From: Nostoc sp. UHCC 0870
Lineage (GTDB): Bacteria; Cyanobacteriota; Cyanobacteriia; Cyanobacteriales; Nostocaceae
Assembly (NCBI RefSeq): GCF_022063185.1
Contig: NZ_CP091913.1
Coordinates: forward strand, 326,501 to 390,500
Reading direction: 5' to 3'
DNA length: 64,000 nt
The notes beneath the pieces are model-generated. The model was not told where the DNA came from. It saw nothing but the letters and a program-made list of their open reading frames with translations, and did not search any database. Positions 46,607-57,840 of this stretch are shown here, piece by piece. Every line of letters begins with the position of its first letter. The first letter of the stretch is position 1. Made by a program: the position numbers and the translations under genes.

Positions 46607-47431
46607 ATGACTCAACTATCCCAGACGGTTATTCTCATTACCGGTGCATCCGGTGGGTTCGGACTGGAACTAACCCGACAGTTATTAGAGGCTGGTAGCC
46701 GACTGATTTTAACGAATACAAACGAAACTGTCTTGCGTGAGCGAGTCGCAGAAATTCAACAAGAAGTCAAAACAGGTGAAGTCCTAGCTTGTCTGAGTGT
46801 TGATTTGGCTACACGGGAGGGATGTGAAACCCTTTATAGACAAGTAAAAGCACTAAATATCCCCGTTGATATTTTAATTAACAATGCTGGGATTGGCTTA
46901 TTTGGTCGCATGGATGAAGTTCCGAGTGAGAAATGGGAACGCATTATACAAGTAAATCTACTAGCACCAATGCGGTTAAGTGCCTTATTTGCGGCTGATA
47001 TGATTGCTCGTCAACAGGGTCATATTGTTAATATTTCTTCCTTAGCGGGGTGGACAGCATTTGGTGGAATGGCTCATTATGCAGCCAGCAAATTTGGCTT
47101 GCGTGGTTTCAGTGAGGGGCTGTTTAACGAAGTCAAAGACTACAATGTCAAAGTAACAGCCGTTTATCCTTTCTTTAGCCGTACCCCCATTCTGAAGTCA
47201 GAACGGTATGGAACTATAGCTAAAAAATTCCAAGGTTTTCCAGAAGATTTGGTGACAAATCCAGCCGATGTCATGCGTGAGACGATACAAGGAATCGTTC
47301 GCAATCAACTGCACGTATTTCCAGATAAGACTGCTCAACGTGTCCATCTGCTCAAACGATATTTTCCCCAGTTACTTGACTGGATTATTGCTAGGTCTGG
47401 GAGGAGGTTAAAAAGTGGTCAGAGCAAATAA
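46607..47431 (+). CDS. short-chain dehydrogenase
   Basis: A 274-residue classical SDR from ATG 46607; the frame is open upstream only through the heptamer array. TGASGGFGLELTRQLL binds the cofactor, ILINNAGIGLFG and NISSLAGWTAFG (Ser) follow, and AHYAASKFGLRGFSEGL gives the Tyr-Lys pair. The C-terminus is basic (GRRLKSGQSK). Probably co-transcribed with the preceding SDR. Confidence 0.9.
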   Translation: MTQLSQTVILITGASGGFGLELTRQLLEAGSRLILTNTNETVLRERVAEIQQEVKTGEVLACLSVDLATREGCETLYRQVKALNIPVDILINNAGIGLFGRMDEVPSEKWERIIQVNLLAPMRLSALFAADMIARQQGHIVNISSLAGWTAFGGMAHYAASKFGLRGFSEGLFNEVKDYNVKVTAVYPFFSRTPILKSERYGTIAKKFQGFPEDLVTNPADVMRETIQGIVRNQLHVFPDKTAQRVHLLKRYFPQLLDWIIARSGRRLKSGQSK

Positions 47432-47539
47432 ATGTAGTAGTGCGGTTAATTTTGCCTGACTACTTATCCACCGCTTTAAGCTGCCAAGAAAATGTTACCC
47501 TAGGCTCTATATCAGCAGTAATTACACGGGTAGCAGCGA

Positions 47540-50500
47540 ATGAGCAAACGCTTATCGCAAATTTGGCAGAATATTCGGGAGTCTTTCTCTATACAAGAGA
47601 GTGTGAACACAGCCATTGAAGGTAGTCAGGCGGTTTTAGAAGCTGCAAAGACACTCCAAGAACAGGGTGCTAGTTTAGCAGTCTTAAAACCTGTACTGCA
47701 AAACTCATCTTCTTTACTAGATGTGTTATGTTCACCGATGGCGCAGGTAATAGGTGCAGGTTTACCGTTTGTACCAATGGGTATCGCTTTACTCAAGGCG
47801 ACTCGTGATATAACCAAGCAAAACCTATCTTTAGAAGACTGTGTTTTGATAGTTAGTCAAGCTGCTTATTTAGAAAGTACCAATGATATTTTAAAGAAAT
47901 ACCAGATTAATTGGGATGCCAAGGTAGATGCTAAGGCAGTTAGTAAACAATTAGAAAAAATTAACGATTTAGAATTAGATTATGACAGTGCGAGTCAAGT
48001 AATTAATTGTTTTCATAAATCACAATTAGCCGAGGCATTTAATCAAGTCTTACTCACAAAATTAACCGCAGTTCAAGCACATACATCTCAGCTTTTAGTA
48101 GATTGTATTGCTCGGAATACTCACCGCTATATTCTCAAAGCTTGGATAGAAGCTGGGGATGTGGTTAATAATATTCTTCGACCTTCCTTTGGTGATTGGC
48201 AACAAGAACAGAATAGATTTCAGAGTATAGATGAATATTTAAAAGATTATATTGCTAATAAACCTTTAGAGAAGGTCTTTGATGAAAGTTTTATTTTTCA
48301 AGATATCTATGTACCTCTTAATGCCAAGACTGTAGATAAAAATGGTAATATCAATGAACAAGCTGACTCTTTTTCTTTAGAAGTCTGGGCGAGAAAAATT
48401 CTGCTGAATCCAGATAACTTAGATAAAGTTATGTTTATCCAAGGAGGTCCCGGACGAGGTAAAAGTGTTTTTTGTCGGATGTTCGCGGATTTTGTCCGAC
48501 AACATTTATATCCCCTTTGGATACCAATATTAATTCGTTTACGGGATGTTGATACTTTTGAATCTCGCTTAGAAAATACCCTGGAATCCGAATTAAAACT
48601 TGGGTTTATTCAAGATAATAAAAAATGGTTAACCAATCCTAATACACGGTTTTTATTTATTCTAGATGGGTTTGATGAATTACATATTGAAGCCCGAAAT
48701 AATGTCAATTTAGAGGCATTCATTAAACAGGTAGCGGGATTTCAGAAGGAATGCAAAGATTACCAGGAAATGGGGCATCGTGTGATCATTACTGGTAGAG
48801 CAATGGCTTTACAAGGTATCTCATATTTACCACCGAATTTAGAACGTGTGGAGATTGTCGCAATGGATAGACAACTCCAACAGCAATGGTTCAATAAGTG
48901 GGAAGCAGTGCAGATTAATAAAGGTAAATCTGCTGCATTTAAAAAGTTTTTAGACAGTTATAAATGCCCTGATGAAGTCAAGAAATTAGCTCAAGAACCG
49001 CTACTACTCTATTTGTTAGCGGCGATGTATCGAGATGGGAAGTTAGAGATTGATAAATTAGAACAAGCTAGCGATGACCTCACAGCTAAAATTATCATTT
49101 ACCAAGAGGCTTTAACTTGGGTACTGACCAAACAACGTTCTGAAAGAGATGGTACTAACTTAAACATTGAGTTCACCCAACAAAAACCCGAAGATTTAAA
49201 ACGCATTCTCACAGAAGCGGCTGTTTGCGTGGTGCAATCTGGGGGTGAATTTGCTTCTATGTCAATGTTAAAAGCACGTTTACAAGAAGATGAAATAGCC
49301 AAGGCTTTTATTGAGAAAGCCAAACAAAAACTTGGTGATGAGGCTCTCAAAACAGCTTTAGCCGCATTTTATATTCGTCCGGCGGACAAGCAAGAAGGTG
49401 GGGTTGAGTTTTTCCATAAAAGTTTTAGTGAGTTTCTGTTTGCTGAACGCTTAAAATTACGGCTCAAAGCTTGGACGCAATATTACGATACAGAGGAGGG
49501 GAGACAGCCGATTATTTCTGATGCTCCGATGAATTGGGAAATCTATGATTTACTTGGTTACGGTGGGTTAACACGAGAAATTGTTGATTACCTAATGGGG
49601 TTGTTGATTGAAAGTCAAGATTTCCCCTGGGTGGAGTTATTTAAACGGTTAGACAAGTTTTACAGTAAATGGTGTGAAGGAAAATTTATTGACTCGGCTG
49701 AGGAGACTTTAGCTCAGAAGAAGTTGCGACAGTTGCAAAATTATGGAATTACAGGGTTAGGTCAGCGTCAGGTTGATGTTTATGCAGGGTTAAATGTGAT
49801 GATTCTGCTCTTGGAGTTGCACCGTTATGCTCAAGGGCGAGATGATCTTAAAACAGAAGTTATCTTTTATCCATCTGGTCAACCACAAGCAAATACTCTG
49901 ACAAACCAACTACTTTGCATCATTAATTACAGCGATGGTCTTGAGCCTAAAAACTTTATCAGTATAGTTGGACAATTTCTCAGTGGCGCAGACCTCAGTG
50001 GCGCAAACCTCAGTCGCGCAAACCTCATTCGCGCAAACCTCAGTCGCGCATACCTCAGTGACGCAGACCTCAGTCGCGCAAACCTCAGTCGCGCATACCT
50101 CAGTCGCGCAAACCTCAGTCGCGCAAACCTCAGTCGCGCAAACCTCAGTCGCGCATACCTCATTCGCACAAACCTCAGTGGCGCAGACCTCAGTGGCGCA
50201 GACCTCATTCGCACAAACCTCAGTGGTGCAGACCTCAGTGGTGCAGACCTCAGTGGCGCAAACCTCAATGACGCAAACTTCAGTGGCGCAAACCTCATTC
50301 GCGCAGACCTCAGTGGTGCAGACCTAAGTGACGCAAACCTCAGTCGCGCAGACCTCAGTCGCGCAAACCTCAGTGGCGCAGACCTCAGTGGCGCAGACCT
50401 CAGTGGTGCATACCTAAGTGACGCAAACCTCAGTCGCGCAGACCTCAGTCGCGCAAACCTCAGTGGCGCAGACCTCAGTGGCGCAGACCTCAGTAGTGAA

Positions 50501-50542
50501 ATCGGGGGAGATATGCGTTGGGATGAAAATACAAAATGGTAG
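47540..50542 (+). CDS. NACHT NTPase with pentapeptide-repeat C-terminus
   Basis: A 1000-residue STAND protein. The N-terminal 250 residues are helical and unassigned. The NACHT domain has Walker [15 protein letters not shown] (about 302), Walker [13 protein letters not shown] (about 372) and sensor-like [13 protein letters not shown] helical region follows, then about 35 pentapeptides of the A[DN]LSx type from about residue 814 to 988, which should form a right-handed beta-helix. Bacterial NACHT proteins are known in antiphage defence, with the C-terminal repeat acting as sensor; that role here is inference. The frame ends at an amber codon before a conserved-looking 32-codon tail. Confidence 0.9.
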   Translation: MSKRLSQIWQNIRESFSIQESVNTAIEGSQAVLEAAKTLQEQGASLAVLKPVLQNSSSLLDVLCSPMAQVIGAGLPFVPMGIALLKATRDITKQNLSLEDCVLIVSQAAYLESTNDILKKYQINWDAKVDAKAVSKQLEKINDLELDYDSASQVINCFHKSQLAEAFNQVLLTKLTAVQAHTSQLLVDCIARNTHRYILKAWIEAGDVVNNILRPSFGDWQQEQNRFQSIDEYLKDYIANKPLEKVFDESFIFQDIYVPLNAKTVDKNGNINEQADSFSLEVWARKILLNPDNLDKVMFIQGGPGRGKSVFCRMFADFVRQHLYPLWIPILIRLRDVDTFESRLENTLESELKLGFIQDNKKWLTNPNTRFLFILDGFDELHIEARNNVNLEAFIKQVAGFQKECKDYQEMGHRVIITGRAMALQGISYLPPNLERVEIVAMDRQLQQQWFNKWEAVQINKGKSAAFKKFLDSYKCPDEVKKLAQEPLLLYLLAAMYRDGKLEIDKLEQASDDLTAKIIIYQEALTWVLTKQRSERDGTNLNIEFTQQKPEDLKRILTEAAVCVVQSGGEFASMSMLKARLQEDEIAKAFIEKAKQKLGDEALKTALAAFYIRPADKQEGGVEFFHKSFSEFLFAERLKLRLKAWTQYYDTEEGRQPIISDAPMNWEIYDLLGYGGLTREIVDYLMGLLIESQDFPWVELFKRLDKFYSKWCEGKFIDSAEETLAQKKLRQLQNYGITGLGQRQVDVYAGLNVMILLLELHRYAQGRDDLKTEVIFYPSGQPQANTLTNQLLCIINYSDGLEPKNFISIVGQFLSGADLSGANLSRANLIRANLSRAYLSDADLSRANLSRAYLSRANLSRANLSRANLSRAYLIRTNLSGADLSGADLIRTNLSGADLSGADLSGANLNDANFSGANLIRADLSGADLSDANLSRADLSRANLSGADLSGADLSGAYLSDANLSRADLSRANLSGADLSGADLSSEIGGDMRWDENTKW
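49983..50505 (+). repeat. 15-bp pentapeptide-coding tandem array
   Basis: About 35 copies of a 15-bp unit close to CCTCAGTGGCGCAGA encode A-(D/N)-L-S-x. A six-unit block ([20 protein letters not shown] and following, 90 bp) occurs twice in a row at about 50327-50416 and 50417-50506, almost without change, showing recent duplication. The 15-bp period keeps the other frames and the antisense strand open too. Confidence 0.9.
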
Positions 50543-50641
50543 AATGTGCGAGGACTGGATACAGCGATTAATGTACCAACAGCCTTAAAGCAACAGTTGG
50601 GGATGGTGGAAGAAGCAGGGGAGCAAGGGGACGCAGTTTAA
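50543..50641 (+). pseudogene. in-frame tail of the NACHT gene, cut off by an amber codon
   Basis: Directly after TAG 50540-50542 the same frame continues for 32 codons (NVRGLDTAINVPTALKQQLG and on) to TAA 50639-50641. The sequence W-(stop)-NVRGLDTAINVP-x-ALKQQLG looks like the ordinary capping helix of pentapeptide proteins, where the stop would normally be Glu or Gln. A single substitution (GAG or CAG to TAG) explains it. Confidence 0.65.
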
Positions 50642-50783
50642 ATACTCGTTAATGGCGTTCTGCGGCTGATTAAATATAATGTGCGTTATATGAGTATTTT
50701 TGACCTCTCCCCCAACCCCTCTCCGACGCGGAGAGGGGAGTAAGAAGCGTAATTTTGCTTTGTTTTTCTTTACTTTCTTCGCA

Positions 50784-50953
50784 GGCTACGGTGTACACAC
50801 AAGTCTGATAACCTTATACCGTATCGTTTTGATCCCCCCTAACCCCCCTTAAAAAAGGGGGGAATTAGGATCAAAGTCCCCCTTTTTAAGGGGGATTTAG
50901 GGGGATCAAGCCACATTTAGCACCTAGCACTCCAGATGTGTGTATACCGTCAG
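50784..50953. repeat. MITE-like element
   Basis: It starts GGCTACGGTGTACACACAAG and ends ATGTGTGTATACCGTCAG, matching the terminal repeats of the intact copy at 32499 with changes at the right tip. The core is a different palindrome (TGATCCCCCCTAACCCCCCT with its complement GGGGGATTTAGGGGGATCA). No target duplication is evident. Confidence 0.65.
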
Positions 50954-51050
50954 TAGTCACAGGAGAAGGAAAGGTCATTGCGATCGCCTTTTCACCAAAT
51001 TGGTAATTGGTAATTGGTAATTATGTGGGTTTCAAGCCCCCACTGATTGC

Positions 51051-51097
51051 AAATTGCGAATTGCGAATTGCGAATTGCGAATTGCGAATTGCGAATT
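51051..51097. repeat. TTGCGAA heptamer array
   Basis: Six to seven uninterrupted copies of the heptamer TTGCGAA lie about 30 bp upstream of the nucleotidyltransferase start. Confidence 0.85.
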
Positions 51098-51128
51098 GGT
51101 TTCACCCCCACCATTCCACGTCTAACTT

Positions 51129-51665
51129 ATGGATCATCGAACTCGCTTACAAATGATTTTGGCTGATACACCTGTGGGTCAAGTATTACCTGCGATAGCT
51201 CAATTACATCTCCCCAATTGGTGGTTAGCTGGGGGTGCGGTGAGAAATACTGTTTGGCGTTCCATCTTTGGAGAGGAATGTGGGTTATTTATTAAAGATT
51301 TTGATATTGCTTTCTTTGATCAAACAGGCGATCGCACCCAAGAATTAGCCGCTAAAACCAGCTTGACACAACAGTTTCCCGATTATGAGTTTGATGTCAA
51401 AAATCAAGCTAGTTTCGCCCGTTGGCGTTCTGGCCGCCGTCCCTACACTAGTACAGAGGATGGGATTCAAGATTGGTTACACACGGCGACGGCTGTCGGT
51501 GTGAGGTTAAATACTCAAGGGGAATGGGAATGTTTTGCCCCCTACGGATTTGATGATTTATTTAATGGCATCATTCGACCGACACCAGCACATATTGATG
51601 ATCCTGATGCTCACAATAAAGCATCTACCTTTTTAGCCAAGTGTCCGCATTTGATTAATTCGTAA
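51129..51665 (+). CDS. nucleotidyltransferase-fold protein (NTP_transf_6)
   Basis: A 178-residue protein with the Pol-beta-like fold: WWLAGGAVRNTVW supplies the glycine turn and FIKDFDIAFFD the acidic D-x-D pair that would bind metal. RWRSGRRPYTSTEDGIQDWL and the end PHLINS-like helices match the family once called DUF925. Substrate unknown. It converges on nagZ. Confidence 0.85.
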   Translation: MDHRTRLQMILADTPVGQVLPAIAQLHLPNWWLAGGAVRNTVWRSIFGEECGLFIKDFDIAFFDQTGDRTQELAAKTSLTQQFPDYEFDVKNQASFARWRSGRRPYTSTEDGIQDWLHTATAVGVRLNTQGEWECFAPYGFDDLFNGIIRPTPAHIDDPDAHNKASTFLAKCPHLINS

Positions 51666-51690
51666 TTAAAGCGCGTTATCCATAACGTAA

Positions 51691-52791
51691 TTATGAATAA
51701 CTTGCTTCAAAAGCACAGGCGATCGCTAATTGGGCGTGCTGTAATAATGTATCTTTATCTAAAGTTTTCACATCATATTGTGGTGTAATTGCTAATAATT
51801 TTTCAATTCTGGCTCTAGCAGCTTCAACTACAAATGTAGCCAAGCTACCCTGACTTAACGCCGTAGCAAAATCTTCAGCTATTTTATAAGTCCGTTCCAT
51901 AGATGATGAATGAATATTGCGCGACACGATAAATAAATCACACCCAGCGTTAAATGCACGCGCTACTGTTCCCTGTTGAGTAAACATATCGGAGACAGCT
52001 TTCATATCTAAGTCGTCAGACACCACCACACCCCCAAATCCCAATTCTTCCCGCAGGATGGTTTTAAGAATGGCTGGTGAGAGAGTCGCAGGCCAGTCAG
52101 GATCTATTTTGGGAAAGAGAATATGAGCTGTCATCATGATGGGAATTTGTGCCTCAATCAAAGCTTTAAATGGGATTAATTCTCGTACTCGTAAGTCTTC
52201 TATACTGAGATTGAGGATTGGTAATTCCACATGAGAGTCTTTACTAGTATCTCCATGTCCGGGGAAATGCTTGGCAGATCCCACAATTCCCGATGCTTTG
52301 AGTCCCTTGTAATATTCACAGACAGCTTTAGCAGTAGTTTCAGGGGTGCTACCAAAAGCGCGAAATCCAATAATAGGATTTTGGGGGTTGGAATAAATAT
52401 CTGCTACAGGAGACCAAGATATATTAATCCCCAGTGATTTTAATTCTCTACCTGTGGCTTTGGCTACTTCCCGTGAGTGCGATCGCAACAATATAGCATG
52501 AGGAAACCTTGTAATTGGTAAAGGTGTCCGCACGACTCGCCCGCCTTCATGGTCTAATGTAAAAAACATCGACTCACGTCCAGCATATTCTCTGATTTGA
52601 TGGTGCAAATCCCTAAAACTTTCCAGCCACACCTCATAAGGGACACCATCCAGAAAATTTTTGCCGAAAAATATTACCCCTACAGGTTTCAATTCACTCA
52701 GAGCGCGTTTATCCTCATCACTTAAGGTAGTACCAGAAATACCAAGAATGAGGTGATTGCCAAAGCTTTCTATTTGTTGTGATACTGGCAT
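51691..52791 (-). CDS. nagZ: glycoside hydrolase family 3, NagZ-like beta-N-acetylhexosaminidase
   Basis: A 366-residue GH3 enzyme with the NagZ signature KHFPGHGDTSKDSH (the His/Asp on the flexible loop act as acid/base) and the nucleophile Asp in VVVSDDLDMKAVS. LDHEGGRVVRTPLPITRFP binds sugar. No signal peptide, so cytosolic. It would release GlcNAc from muropeptides during wall recycling. Its start lies 26 bp from the perfect TGTAGGGG array, so that array is in the promoter or 5' UTR. Confidence 0.9.
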   Translation of the reverse strand: MPVSQQIESFGNHLILGISGTTLSDEDKRALSELKPVGVIFFGKNFLDGVPYEVWLESFRDLHHQIREYAGRESMFFTLDHEGGRVVRTPLPITRFPHAILLRSHSREVAKATGRELKSLGINISWSPVADIYSNPQNPIIGFRAFGSTPETTAKAVCEYYKGLKASGIVGSAKHFPGHGDTSKDSHVELPILNLSIEDLRVRELIPFKALIEAQIPIMMTAHILFPKIDPDWPATLSPAILKTILREELGFGGVVVSDDLDMKAVSDMFTQQGTVARAFNAGCDLFIVSRNIHSSSMERTYKIAEDFATALSQGSLATFVVEAARARIEKLLAITPQYDVKTLDKDTLLQHAQLAIACAFEASYS

Positions 52792-52817
52792 AATAATTTA
52801 CTAAGCCCCGTTGGGGC

Positions 52818-52995
52818 GGGTGTAGGGGTGTAGGGGTGTAGGGGTGTAGGGGTGTAGGGGTGTAGGGGTGTAGGGGTGTAGGGGTGTAGGGGTGTAGGGG
52901 TGTAGGGGTGTAGGGGTGTAGGGGTGTAGGGGTGTAGGGGTGTAGGGGTGTAGGGGTGTAGGGGTGTAGGGGTGTAGGGGTGTAGGGGTGTAGGG
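52818..52995. repeat. perfect 22-copy TGTAGGGG octamer array
   Basis: The octamer TGTAGGGG repeats 22 times from 52821 with no substitution, the last copy one base short. It is G-rich on the plus strand with four-G runs every 8 bp, so it could form G-quadruplexes. It begins 26 bp upstream of the nagZ start codon. The open frames across it (PYTPTPLH repeats) are artefacts of the period. Confidence 0.95.
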
Positions 52996-53271
52996 AAAAA
53001 AGACGCTTCCCCAACAACAGAGCTTGTTAAAAGCCTCGCCCCAAAGGACGACTGCGCCCTTACGTTAGCGTAGCGGGAGTCCGGGTTCAATCCTCGTCCA
53101 ACGCCTTAGACCCTTAGACCCTTATACCCCTACACCCTTATACCCTTATACCCTTAACAAATAGATGGAAATTACTAATTGTAAATTAGTAGCAATGCCA
53201 AATGTAACAGATTGCAACGTATAATGAGAACGATAAAACGATTAAGAAATATTGAAAAACAGTAGGTTTAA
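52996..53271. other. 276-bp spacer before crtP
   Basis: It contains a GC-rich segment around CGTTAGCGTAGCGGGAGTCC, then CCCTTATACC-type repeats at about 53107-53157, and an AT-rich end that should be the crtP promoter. No gene. Confidence 0.6.
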
Positions 53272-55627
<2,356 letters not shown>

Positions 55628-56098
55628 AGAGTGCTGAGTAATGAGTGCTGAGTAATGAGTAATGAGTAATGAGTAATGAGTAATGAGTATCTTACTCAGC
55701 AATCTTCTTTTACCTGACTCATTATTAAGTGCTGAGTAAACTAAAAATCACTCAGAACTCAGAACTCACTACTCAGAACTCAGAACTCAGCACTCATTAC
55801 TCAGTATGGGTACAATCCCCCACTCCTAAGTCTTCAACTTTGAATTTTGAATTTTGATAGGACTTATGCAACTGGCATATTTTTTGCGTAGGGTGTGTGA
55901 CGCTGCGAAAGTATTTGAACGTAGTCATGAGACTTATAGCGTCACGCACCAACTGTCGATTGTGACACTTGAGTAAGTCCTGTTTTGAATTTTGAATTTT
56001 GAATTTTGAATTTTGAATTTTGAATTTTGAATTTTGAATTGGAGCGCAGCGACTTGACTTATCACTAAACATCTGCTACTATTAGTATTCGTGACCGT
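55628..56098. other. 471-bp spacer dominated by heptamer arrays
   Basis: GAGTAAT heptamers (about 55636-55688), CTCAGAA/CTCAGCA repeats (about 55752-55803), TTTTGAA (55838-55857) and a longer TTTTGAA array (about 55982-56040). Between them a 110-bp segment around GGGTGTGTGACGC forms no obvious gene. An AT-rich stretch precedes the tRNA. Confidence 0.75.
55982..56040. repeat. TTTTGAA heptamer array
   Basis: Eight consecutive copies of TTTTGAA with no change, immediately upstream of the tRNA-Ser region. Confidence 0.88.
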
Positions 56099-56190
56099 GG
56101 AGAGGTGGCTGAGTGGTCGAAAGCGGCAGATTGCTAATCTGTTGTACGGCAGGCAACTCCGTACCGAGGGTTCGAATCCCTCCCTCTCCG
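56099..56190 (+). tRNA. trnS-GCU: tRNA-Ser (GCU)
   Basis: A 92-nt class II tRNA. The acceptor GGAGAGG pairs with CCTCTCC, discriminator G. The anticodon stem CAGAT/ATCTG encloses a loop with GCT. A long variable arm (TACGGCAGGCAACTCCGTA) and the T arm with TTCGAAT are clear. CCA is not encoded. Confidence 0.96.
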
Positions 56191-56352
56191 TTTTCCCATA
56201 TCATAATGACACAGATTTTTTTGTGTTGTTTTATATCCAAAGGTAGATGTTATCATTTAACCTTTGGAGACTTGATAGGATACAGCTAAATTTAAAAATT
56301 TAGTTTGAATCTTACTTTCAAGCTCCCCTAGAATTGAGGAGTGAAAGTAATC

Positions 56353-57672
56353 ATGACAAGAATTAGTGCCGCTCTTGCCCTAAGTTTAACTACCCTCGCA
56401 ACTGGGTTTTTAATGGCAGCTTGTACAACCACCAATACAACTGATGGTACAGCTAGCAACACCACAGCTAGCCCAGCCGCCAACACAACAACTAGCAGTG
56501 GTACAGGATTAAAAATTGGCTCTTTATTGCCAACAACGGGTGATTTAGCATCAATTGGGCAGCAAATGGCCCCGGCTGTTCCTTTGTTAGTGGAAACTGT
56601 TAACGCCTGTGGGGGTGTTAATGGTCAACCAGTGACTCTGATTGAAGTAGACGACCAAACAGACCCCAAAGTCGGTGCAGCTGGTATGACTAAACTAGCA
56701 ACTGTAGATAAAGTTGCTGGTGTAGTTGGTTCATTTGCTAGCAGTGTTTCCACGGCGGCGGTGTCAATTGCAGCGCAAAATAAAGTCATGCTGATTTCGC
56801 CTGGTAGCACCAGCCCCGTATTTACCGAAAAAGCACAAAAAGGTGATTTTCAAGGTTTTTGGGCGCGGACAGTTCCCCCCGATAGCTACCAAGGGCCAGC
56901 CTTAGCCGAACTTGCCATAAAAAAAGGCTATAAGCGAGTTTCTACAGTTGTCATTAACAACGACTACGGAGTTGGGTTTGAAAAAGCATTTGTCCAAGCC
57001 TTTGAAAAATTGGGCGGGACTGTAGTTAACAAAAATAATCCTGTCCGCTACGACCCAAAAGCTACTACCTTTGAAACCGAAGCAACTGCGGCTTTTGCGG
57101 GTAAACCCGATGCCGTCTTGGGTGTTTTTTATGTAGAAACGGGTAGCTTATTATTAAAATCAGCTTATCAGCAAGGTCTAACCCAAGGCGTACAAGTCAT
57201 GCTCACAGATGGTATGAAATCAGATGAATTTCCGGCTCAAGTGGGTAAAACCAGCGATGGTAAGTACATTGTTTCTGGCGTTATTGGCACTGTACCCGGT
57301 TCTGATGGTAAGGCATTAGAAGCTTTTAAAAAACTCTGGCAATCTAAAAAAGGTGGTTCTCCTGGGGAATTTGCGCCCCAATCTTGGGATGCAGCCGCTT
57401 TGTTGGTATTAGCAGCACAAGCCGCTAAGGATAACACAGGTGTTGGTGTGGCGAATAAAATTAAGGAAGTATCTAATGCACCTGGTGTAGAAGTCAGTGA
57501 TGTCTGTGAAGGGTTGAAGTTACTCAAAGAAGGTCAAGACATTAACTATCAAGGTGCTAGCGGTAATGTAGATGTTGACGCTAACGGCGATGTCATCGGT
57601 GTCTACGATGTTTGGACAGTACAAGATGATGGCAAACTAACAGTGATTGATAAAGTTACTCCAAAGCAGTAG
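56353..57672 (+). CDS. natB: ABC-transporter amino-acid-binding lipoprotein (NatB-like)
   Basis: About 439 residues from ATG 56353 (GTG 56341 is an alternative). A signal sequence ends in the lipobox LMAAC, followed by a Thr/Asn/Ser-rich linker and a type I periplasmic binding domain: GLKIGSLLPTTGDLASIGQQ, VNACGGVNGQPVTLIEVDDQ, VVGSFASSVSTAAVSIA and YDPKATTFETEATAAFAGKP. This is the branched-chain/neutral amino-acid binding family. From memory, the NatB protein of Anabaena PCC 7120 follows crtP-crtB in the same way, hence the symbol. No permease or ATPase gene is adjacent. Confidence 0.8.
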   Translation: MTRISAALALSLTTLATGFLMAACTTTNTTDGTASNTTASPAANTTTSSGTGLKIGSLLPTTGDLASIGQQMAPAVPLLVETVNACGGVNGQPVTLIEVDDQTDPKVGAAGMTKLATVDKVAGVVGSFASSVSTAAVSIAAQNKVMLISPGSTSPVFTEKAQKGDFQGFWARTVPPDSYQGPALAELAIKKGYKRVSTVVINNDYGVGFEKAFVQAFEKLGGTVVNKNNPVRYDPKATTFETEATAAFAGKPDAVLGVFYVETGSLLLKSAYQQGLTQGVQVMLTDGMKSDEFPAQVGKTSDGKYIVSGVIGTVPGSDGKALEAFKKLWQSKKGGSPGEFAPQSWDAAALLVLAAQAAKDNTGVGVANKIKEVSNAPGVEVSDVCEGLKLLKEGQDINYQGASGNVDVDANGDVIGVYDVWTVQDDGKLTVIDKVTPKQ

Positions 57673-57836
57673 AGAGTGCTGAGTGCTGAGTGCTGAGTGC
57701 TGAGTAGAGAGTGCTGAGTAGAGAGTGCTGAGTAGAGAGTGCTGAGTAGAGAGTGCTGAGTGCTGAGTGCTGAGTGCTGAGTGCTGAGTAAGATACTCAT
57801 TACTCATTACTCATTACTCATTACTCAGCACTCACT
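57673..57836. repeat. GTGCTGA heptamer array with GAGTAGA variants
   Basis: About 14 GTGCTGA units alternate with GTAGAGA variants, forming a higher-order pattern of four near-identical blocks, then TACTCAT heptamers. The array fills the gap between two convergent genes. Confidence 0.88.
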
Positions 57837-57840
57837 AAAG

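Larger units (their letters stand above)
50642..51128. other. 487-bp repeat-filled gap
   Basis: 50700-50740 is a GC-rich hairpin (CCCCTCTCCGACGCGGAGAG). 50784-50953 is a MITE-like element. 51001-51025 is a GGTAATT repeat and 51051-51097 a TTGCGAA heptamer array just before the next gene. No coding sequence was recognised. Confidence 0.75.

Noticed and set aside
49927..50327. Long open frames antisense and out of frame in the pentapeptide array (RFAPLRSA- and SVAQT-type repeats)
   Set aside because: The 15-bp period keeps all frames free of stops; only the frame continuous with the NACHT domain gives pentapeptides.
52818..52995. Telomere or replication end
   Set aside because: The octamer lies inside the window with ordinary genes on both sides; similar short tandem arrays are common in Nostocales.
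52718..53090. Leftward frames coding for repeated HPYTPTPL
   Set aside because: They are translations of the TGTAGGGG octamer array in different phases, with no start site or family character.
53070..53106. tRNA-like T arm (GGGTTCAATCC) before crtP
   Set aside because: The T stem has a mismatch and no matching acceptor, D or anticodon arms were found upstream; at most a repeat fragment.
55750..56040. CRISPR array
   Set aside because: The repeats are contiguous heptamers without unique spacers.
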